Below are positions 59,285 through 64,000 of a stretch of 64,000 nucleotides of DNA, one piece after another. The position numbers and the translations under genes are program-made. The stretch covers positions 5,419,852-5,483,851 of the forward strand of contig NC_087197.1 of the NCBI RefSeq assembly GCF_035594125.1. The letters run 5' to 3'. The DNA comes from Scylla paramamosain. Lineage: Eukaryota; Arthropoda; Malacostraca; Decapoda; Portunidae. Within the stretch, counting starts at the first letter, position 1, and each line of letters opens with the position of its first letter. The notes under the pieces are model-generated. The model saw only the letters and a program-made list of their open reading frames with translations, did not search any database and was not told where the DNA came from.

Positions 59285-61640
59285 TCAATAAGCGGGAGTC
59301 TGGAAGACGTCGGCCCGCCCAGCCTCCAGGTGGAGCATTAGTATCAGGGGAGTAGACCGCACATTAGTCTGTATGGAGCCGTCGGTGTAGATGGATCGAG
59401 GCACGGGAAGGGAGGACAGCACCTTAGCTACAGTCTCCATTGCCAGTTGCCGTTGCAGTGTGGGGTGAGCTGCAGTCGAAGTTGGAGTGTAATGCAACTC
59501 AGGGACGGGCAGCATCCACGGTGGAGGACCAGGAACCTCCTCCTCCTCGGGGATGACGATGTCCGTGTCACGAAGAGCCGAGCTGACAGTCCTGATGAAG
59601 AGGCGACCACTAGGCTGTAGCGGAGGGATGCGAGAGGGCCGAGGCAAAGCACGTCTCACAACCTGCGAGTAGTGAGGCGCCAGCTGCGGAGAATAGAGTC
59701 ATTTAGCAGTGAAGCGTGTGACAATGTAGTTGTGACAATGTGACAATGTTCTGTCGTAGAGAGGAGAGAGATGAAGTTCCGCTTGTATGTTGGCAACTCT
59801 AGTCGATAATGGGCAACCAAGAATGACTCACATGGCCTTATTTTGAAAAACCTCGAGAGGCTGTAAGCAAGATTTGGGAAGCTGAATAAGAGCAGGGGAA
59901 AGATAATCGACAACTGAACGAATAAAAGACACGCAGGTGGTTCTTGCAGCTGGAATAGTGATGCCAGTAGCACTGTTCGTCAGCCACTGTAGAGGCGTGA
60001 GGCGCTTCTGCAGACGAGTCACGAAATCCTGGACTAAAGGAATGGTACGCTGGCCCGGAGGAGCGAGAGGAATGTGAGCTGGAACCCCGAGGTAAAGGTA
60101 CTGCCGACATAGAGGGACGATACAGGCACCAATGGAGAACTGGGGAAGCAACGCAGGGCTGATGGTAGTAAACAGTCTGTTTTTTTTTTCAGGAGAGACA
60201 ATTAGTCCACAAGCAACAGCAGTGGTATTAAAGAAATCAAAATAAGCATGGAGAGCAACAGGAGAGGAAGAATGAATACGTACATTGTCAGCATAACAGA
60301 TGATCGTTATACCAGGCATATCAGGCAAGAGAGAGAGTAAACGGTGCAGACAAACATTGAAAAGGAATGGACTGAGCACCCCACCTTGTGGAATCCCTAG
60401 ATTGAAACCTTGAGAAGAGTTGTTGGCACCATGAAAGAAAACCAGGGAGGATCTGTTGCCGAGATATCCCTGTATCCACTTCAGAAGGTGCCCCTTGATT
60501 CCAAAATCCACCAGTTGATCGAGGATGATGTCTCTGTTGGCCACGTCAAATGCACTCTTGAGGTTAATGAAGGCCACCACGCTGCTGGAGGAGAGGCGGG
60601 AGTAGAGCTCCGCGAGGCAATGGTGGGTGCCCCGGCGTGGCAGGAAGCCAAAAAGACGAGGCGAGGGTTCAGATTCCAGCCGATAAAGCAGACGAGAAAG
60701 TAGAATGCGTAGAATAGAATCCATGACCTTGCTGAAGCAAGAGGTGAGAGAAACCGGCCTAAACTTGCCCGTTACAGGCTTGGGGATAGGGACAATGGTG
60801 CTGCAGGTTCAGGCAGAAGGCACACATCTCTGGAAAAAACATAGATTATAAAGGCGAAGTAGAGTTTTACCAGGTACACGATGAAGTAGCCGAAGAACTG
60901 AGTACGTGATCCTGTCGTCTCCTGGTGCTGTTGCCTTAACCTGAGCCAATGCACGTAGCAGCTCCTCCTCGGTGATCGGTATAGCGTCCTCATCGTCCCC
61001 CTCCAACAATGCTGCCGTTAAGCGGAGAGTACGTTGATCCTCTAGGGGAGAGAGGGAGTCCTGAACATGTGCGGGGAGATTAGTCACACAAGACTGTGCA
61101 GCCCAGCCATCAAGAAGTTCCGGGTCATGATGAAGAGCGCTGGCAGGTTTCCTTCGAACCACCCTATTAATCAGATGCCACATGACCCCAACACTTGTCT
61201 CCCGATTAATGCTGGCCGTAAATTTCTGCCACGATTCCGTTCTCACATTTCTTACAGTGCTACCAACTTGTCCCTCTCAGCCTGGTAAGATTGTAGGTTA
61301 CAAGGGGCTGGATCCTCTTGAAACAGGCACGCAGCCTCCAATACCGTCCTCTCAGCCAGAAGAATGCGATCGTCCATGGTCCAAGAGTACGGCGGACGGG
61401 AACGACGGAGATGTGTCCTGGTGACATAACGGGTAAAAAAATCATGAGTGATGGTGACCAAAGAGGAGTAAAGGGTATCAGGCGAAGAGAGATCAAATCT
61501 AGGGAGACAGATGGAGATGTAGGCGATATAATTGGGACAATACTTGGGCGGTACAGAGATACGTAGTCGACGGTGGACTGGAGTTAACTGAGCAGGAGCA
61601 GAATACTGGAAGCTAAGAGCAATTGACGTGAGTGGCCACA
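59285..61640 (-). pseudogene. LINE C ORF2: RT and RNase H, endonuclease missing
   Basis: It starts with the post-endonuclease spacer (LRISVPPKYCPNYIAYIS, WTMDDRILLAERTVLEAAC) directly after ORF1; no endonuclease coding lies between them. The RT N-terminal part reads ITEEELLRALAQVKATAPGD. After an in-frame TGA near 60834 come VPIPKPVTGKFRPVSLTSC, GFLPRRGTHHC, motif A FINLKSAFD (Asn for the usual Asp), motif B GIPQGGVLSPFLFN and motif C YADN. The RNase H domain retains SIYTDGS (about 59390), but its middle is missing. Two changed active-site positions and the stops make it inactive. Confidence 0.82.
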
Positions 61641-63115
61641 AGACCCGACGTGATGGCATGATCGAGAGTCCTGCCGCGGGAATGAGAAGCTTCATCAGTA
61701 GCCAAGGCCTCGAACCGCTGAATGAGTGTCGAGAGCTTCTCAATGACGGTGTGATGTGCCTCCGTTAACGTCGCCACCGACACCTCCACAACAGCTTGCG
61801 AAGCAGTAACTTTGTTGACTCAAGGGACTCGAGGGAGGTAGAGCAGGCTTTCAAATTTTCCACACAAGTCTGAAGGACTAAGATTCGTGGTGGCAGAGGA
61901 GGAGAGGCTGAGTCCGAAAGGGTAGGGAGCGTCTTGGGTGGTGGTGGTGGTGGTGTTGATGGTGGTGGTGGAGATGCTGTCCTCGACTGAATTGAAGCGG
62001 CAGAACGACGTCTGGAGCAGCCGTTCCACGCATTAACCCCTCGTTCGTGATAACGAGGGCACTGCTAGTTGGCCGTGACGGCCGGAGGCAATGGTGGTGA
62101 AGGGGTGGCAGCATCCTCCGTCGACGATCGGGCTGGGCCTCGATGGCGGCAGGAAAGAGAGTCGTGAGGGCCAGAGCACCAGGCACACTTCTCTGCAGCC
62201 GAGCAATATCTGGAGATGTGCCCTACATTCCAGCACCGAAAGCACATTGGATTGTCACTTGACATAGGCTGAACTACACATGGCGGCAGACACGGTAAAA
62301 AGCTGAAGGACACGGACGACGGGGGAGGCTCCTGGAAACTCCAGGTAACCACAATCCTGTTGAGTGGCTGACCGTTTTGATGGAAGCGGCGGGCACTGTA
62401 GACACCCGGCAACTCCTTGCTGAGTGACGAGTCGATCCCAACACGGTAACGGGTAATGAGGTAGCTGGGGAATTTCCAAGGCCGCATAGGAGAATCTTCC
62501 ACCTGAAGTTTCAACGCCAAAAACTCCCCAGCCACAACACTCTGCACAATATCCTGACGCTTCCGCGCGATGTAGACAAAGCGAGAGGTCACTGCTGACA
62601 TTTTAACCTTAGCCAGAACGGTCCAGGCAAAAATGGCGACTAACCATGGTTAGCCAATGAACTTTTATGTCCACACCTGGATTGTCAAGAAAGACTAACT
62701 TGACGTAATCTGTTCTGGGTGCAAAAACAGGCAGGCGAGAGTGCGCAGGGTGAGTAGGCGGAAACAGGAGTCGAGCAGATGGATGGAGTGAAGACGTACC
62801 GGGCGGTAACAAAGGCGGGAAGTCGTTAGCCGCGGGAGCACCATCACTAGGACCAGTACGTGAGGACATACTGGTCGGTATCACGTCATCCCCACTGGTG
62901 TTGGCGTCGTCTATCGTACGCTTGGGGGTGGAGGCAGAGGAGGTGGTTGGAAGATCACAGCTGGCCTTATGAAGTGGAAGTGGAGCTGGAACGACTGCGG
63001 AAGATAACTTCCTCGTTCCTCCAACCTCATACAAATGAGGCCACATTTCCTCGTCCCCACTAATAGCAAGGTCCTCCTCATGTATATTAAATGAGGCCGG
63101 ACCAGAGTACGCCAT
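61640..63115 (-). pseudogene. LINE C ORF1 (Gag-like)
   Basis: From Met at about 63115 (MAYSGPASFNIHEEDLAISG) through an acidic/proline-rich region to DNPGVDIKVHW, then a one-base shift into MSAVTSRFVYIARKRQDIVQ. That part carries two zinc knuckles: CFRCWNVGHISRYC (CX2CX4HX4C, about 62244-62203) and CAWCSGPHDSLSC (CX2CX3HX4C). A Pro/His-rich low-complexity tract and a possible coiled coil (EVSVATLTEAHHTVIEKLST) follow. Such proteins bind element RNA. The frame changes at least twice more. Confidence 0.75.
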
Positions 63116-63254
63116 GGCACAAAGCCCTGACGTAGCAGCAGGAGGCCTGCTGTGCACAACAAAGGACGAAGCAAGCCAGTAAACTACTGAGTGTTGGTGT
63201 GGCAACCACAAAAGCACAAGAGCACGTCCGACCACCGCTGTGTCAGGACGAGGG

Positions 63255-63411
63255 TCAGATCTGGGAATAAATGTTTAAAGCTTCCAAATTCAGGTCTCTT
63301 AGTATTAAAGTCATGCACCCATATTCTTGTTTGACGCTTAGGACTACGCCGCCTTAGCCACAGCAACACCGCCGCTATTTCTGTGAGAGCGTCTACGTCC
63401 TTACTCATCAA
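63255..63411 (-). pseudogene. Harbinger transposase N-terminal fragment
   Basis: Reads MSKDVDALTEIAAVLLWLRR, RIWVHDFNTKRPEFGSF and KHLFPDL. The WVHxxNxxRxxxGxFxxLFPDL pattern is the hallmark N-terminus of Harbinger/HARBI1-type transposases. The frame is cut at PDL by the LINE target site (63255-63266) and continues across the LINE at about 58655-58610 as PDLINNPEIFLIYL before a stop. The catalytic DDE region is absent. Confidence 0.75.
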
Positions 63412-63549
63412 AGGCAGCCTTCACACTACTGCCTGTTGATTACGATAATTTGACTTAGTGGGGACCATGATGATTCAAAATGACTTGAGTCAAATGATTC
63501 TCCATGAAGTGAATCGAATCGATTCGCTCGGTGTAAACGCGGCATAAAA

Positions 63550-63584
63550 CAACTACTACTATTCTACTACTCTCCTCCTATTAT

Positions 63585-63635
<51 letters not shown>

Positions 63636-63636
63636 A

Positions 63637-63669
<33 letters not shown>
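63550..63669. repeat. (CTA)n microsatellite
   Basis: CTA array with few interruptions, directly before the LINE A 3' end. Confidence 0.96.
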
Positions 63670-63670
<1 letters not shown>

Positions 63671-63868
63671 TATTATGTTAGAGGGCCACTGGCCAAGTAC
63701 AACAATAATTTGAGTAAAAAAAAAAAAGCTCACTTAAATGCAAGTTCCCATAAGGCAATGCCAAATAGAATGATCAAATAGCAGAGAATAAATGTCTTGA
63801 AATCTTCCTCTTGAAAGAGTTCAAGTCGTAGCAAGAAGGAAATACAGAAGCAGGCAGGGAGTTCCTAC
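63670..63868 (-). mobile_element. LINE family A 3'-UTR fragment
   Basis: TTATTATGTTAGAGGGCCACTGGCCAAG through GAAATACAGAAGCAGGCAGG matches the family-A 3' end on the minus strand. It is truncated at GGAGTTCCT. The last 130 bp of the window show nothing recognisable. Confidence 0.85.
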
Positions 63869-64000
63869 AGCAACAATGTCACAGGACAAAAAGAAAATAA
63901 ATAAAATTGAATAAGAATGTAAGACAACACCACTCGGCGGCGATCATTAAAAAAAATATTTAACAAGAAATGACCATAAAGGAACGTTAACGTCTTAAAG

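Larger units (their letters stand above)
58657..63254 (-). mobile_element. LINE family C (I-like, RNase H bearing)
   Basis: It is bounded by a 12-bp target duplication (58645-58656 TCAAATCTGGGA and 63255-63266 TCAGATCTGGGA) and ends 3' with AATCAAAACAAAACAAA. Order on the minus strand: ORF1 with zinc knuckles, ORF2 without endonuclease, RT, RNase H motif, C-terminal tail. RNase H downstream of RT places it near the I group. Frameshifts and stops are present. Its less AT-rich composition contrasts with the AT-rich surroundings. Confidence 0.88.
58291..63544 (-). mobile_element. PIF/Harbinger remnant split by a LINE
   Basis: The left end GGCTGCGTTTACACCAAGCG and the inverted right end (reverse complement TGCCGCGTTTACACCGAGCG) extend as TIRs of about 36 bp through AATCGATTCGATTCA. 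TAA flanks both sides (58288-58290 and 63545-63547), the 3-bp duplication typical of PIF/Harbinger. Without the 4.6-kb LINE the element is about 650 bp and holds only a transposase N-terminus, so it is an internally deleted derivative. Confidence 0.85.

Noticed and set aside
61878..62186. His-rich antisense protein (HHHHQHHHHHH)
   Set aside because: It arises from a CCACCA tract read in a frame different from the LINE C ORF1; low complexity.

Overview
This is eukaryotic nuclear DNA, most likely from an arthropod and probably a decapod crustacean. The reasons are very long dinucleotide and trinucleotide microsatellites, many decayed LINEs, spliced exons, and no prokaryotic gene organisation. 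The species cannot be named from the sequence alone. The only host-gene signal is a set of four plus-strand exons at 12.0, 17.5, 27.8 and 37.5 kb. All four encode ankyrin-like repeats and have matching splice phases. They probably belong to one ankyrin-repeat gene whose large introns have filled with transposons. Neither end of that gene is visible.

Almost everything else is mobile DNA. LINE family A is a single-ORF endonuclease-RT element, with about twelve pieces: 0.1-1.0, 2.4-5.9, 4.9-5.1 (nested), 10.1-10.5, 13.5-15.4, 19.2-20.7, 20.9-21.95, 24.1-25.2, 25.3-27.5, 34.0-35.2, 48.0-51.0, 51.8-52.4 and 63.7-63.9 kb. LINE family B is CR1/L2-like and lies at 12.7-15.7 (minus), 30.3-33.2 (plus) and 51.1-58.2 kb (plus). 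RTE-like fragments lie at 17.9-19.1, 22.0-22.4 and 29.5 kb. A jockey/L2-like piece lies at 35.2-36.4 kb. Decayed DNA transposons include a Tc1/mariner-type MITE (6.3-7.05 kb) and a hAT transposase with a BED finger (8.3-9.9 kb). A Ty3/gypsy pol remnant lies at 22.9-23.7 kb.

The most notable region is 38.0-46.65 kb. It holds a young, complete Ty3/gypsy LTR retrotransposon on the minus strand with nearly identical LTRs of about 1.25 kb. Its first ORF, ahead of gag, carries a complete SGNH-hydrolase signature. Gag and pol share one frame and are separated by a single UGA. Pol has two one-base frameshifts. Beyond it are a 380-bp (TA)n tract and a short sequence that folds as a hammerhead-ribozyme-like motif (47189-47239, minus), probably a Penelope-type remnant.

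From 51 to 58 kb a LINE-B copy is interrupted twice: by a 5'-truncated LINE A, and by a 3.4-kb element carrying about 200 copies of a 13-bp satellite made of two variant monomers. From 58.29 to 63.54 kb a PIF/Harbinger remnant (TIRs, TAA target duplication, transposase N-terminus) is split by a 4.6-kb RNase-H-bearing I-like LINE. That LINE has a 12-bp target duplication, and the transposase frame resumes on its other side. The window therefore records several layers of nested insertion, with LINE A repeatedly inserted into LINE B.
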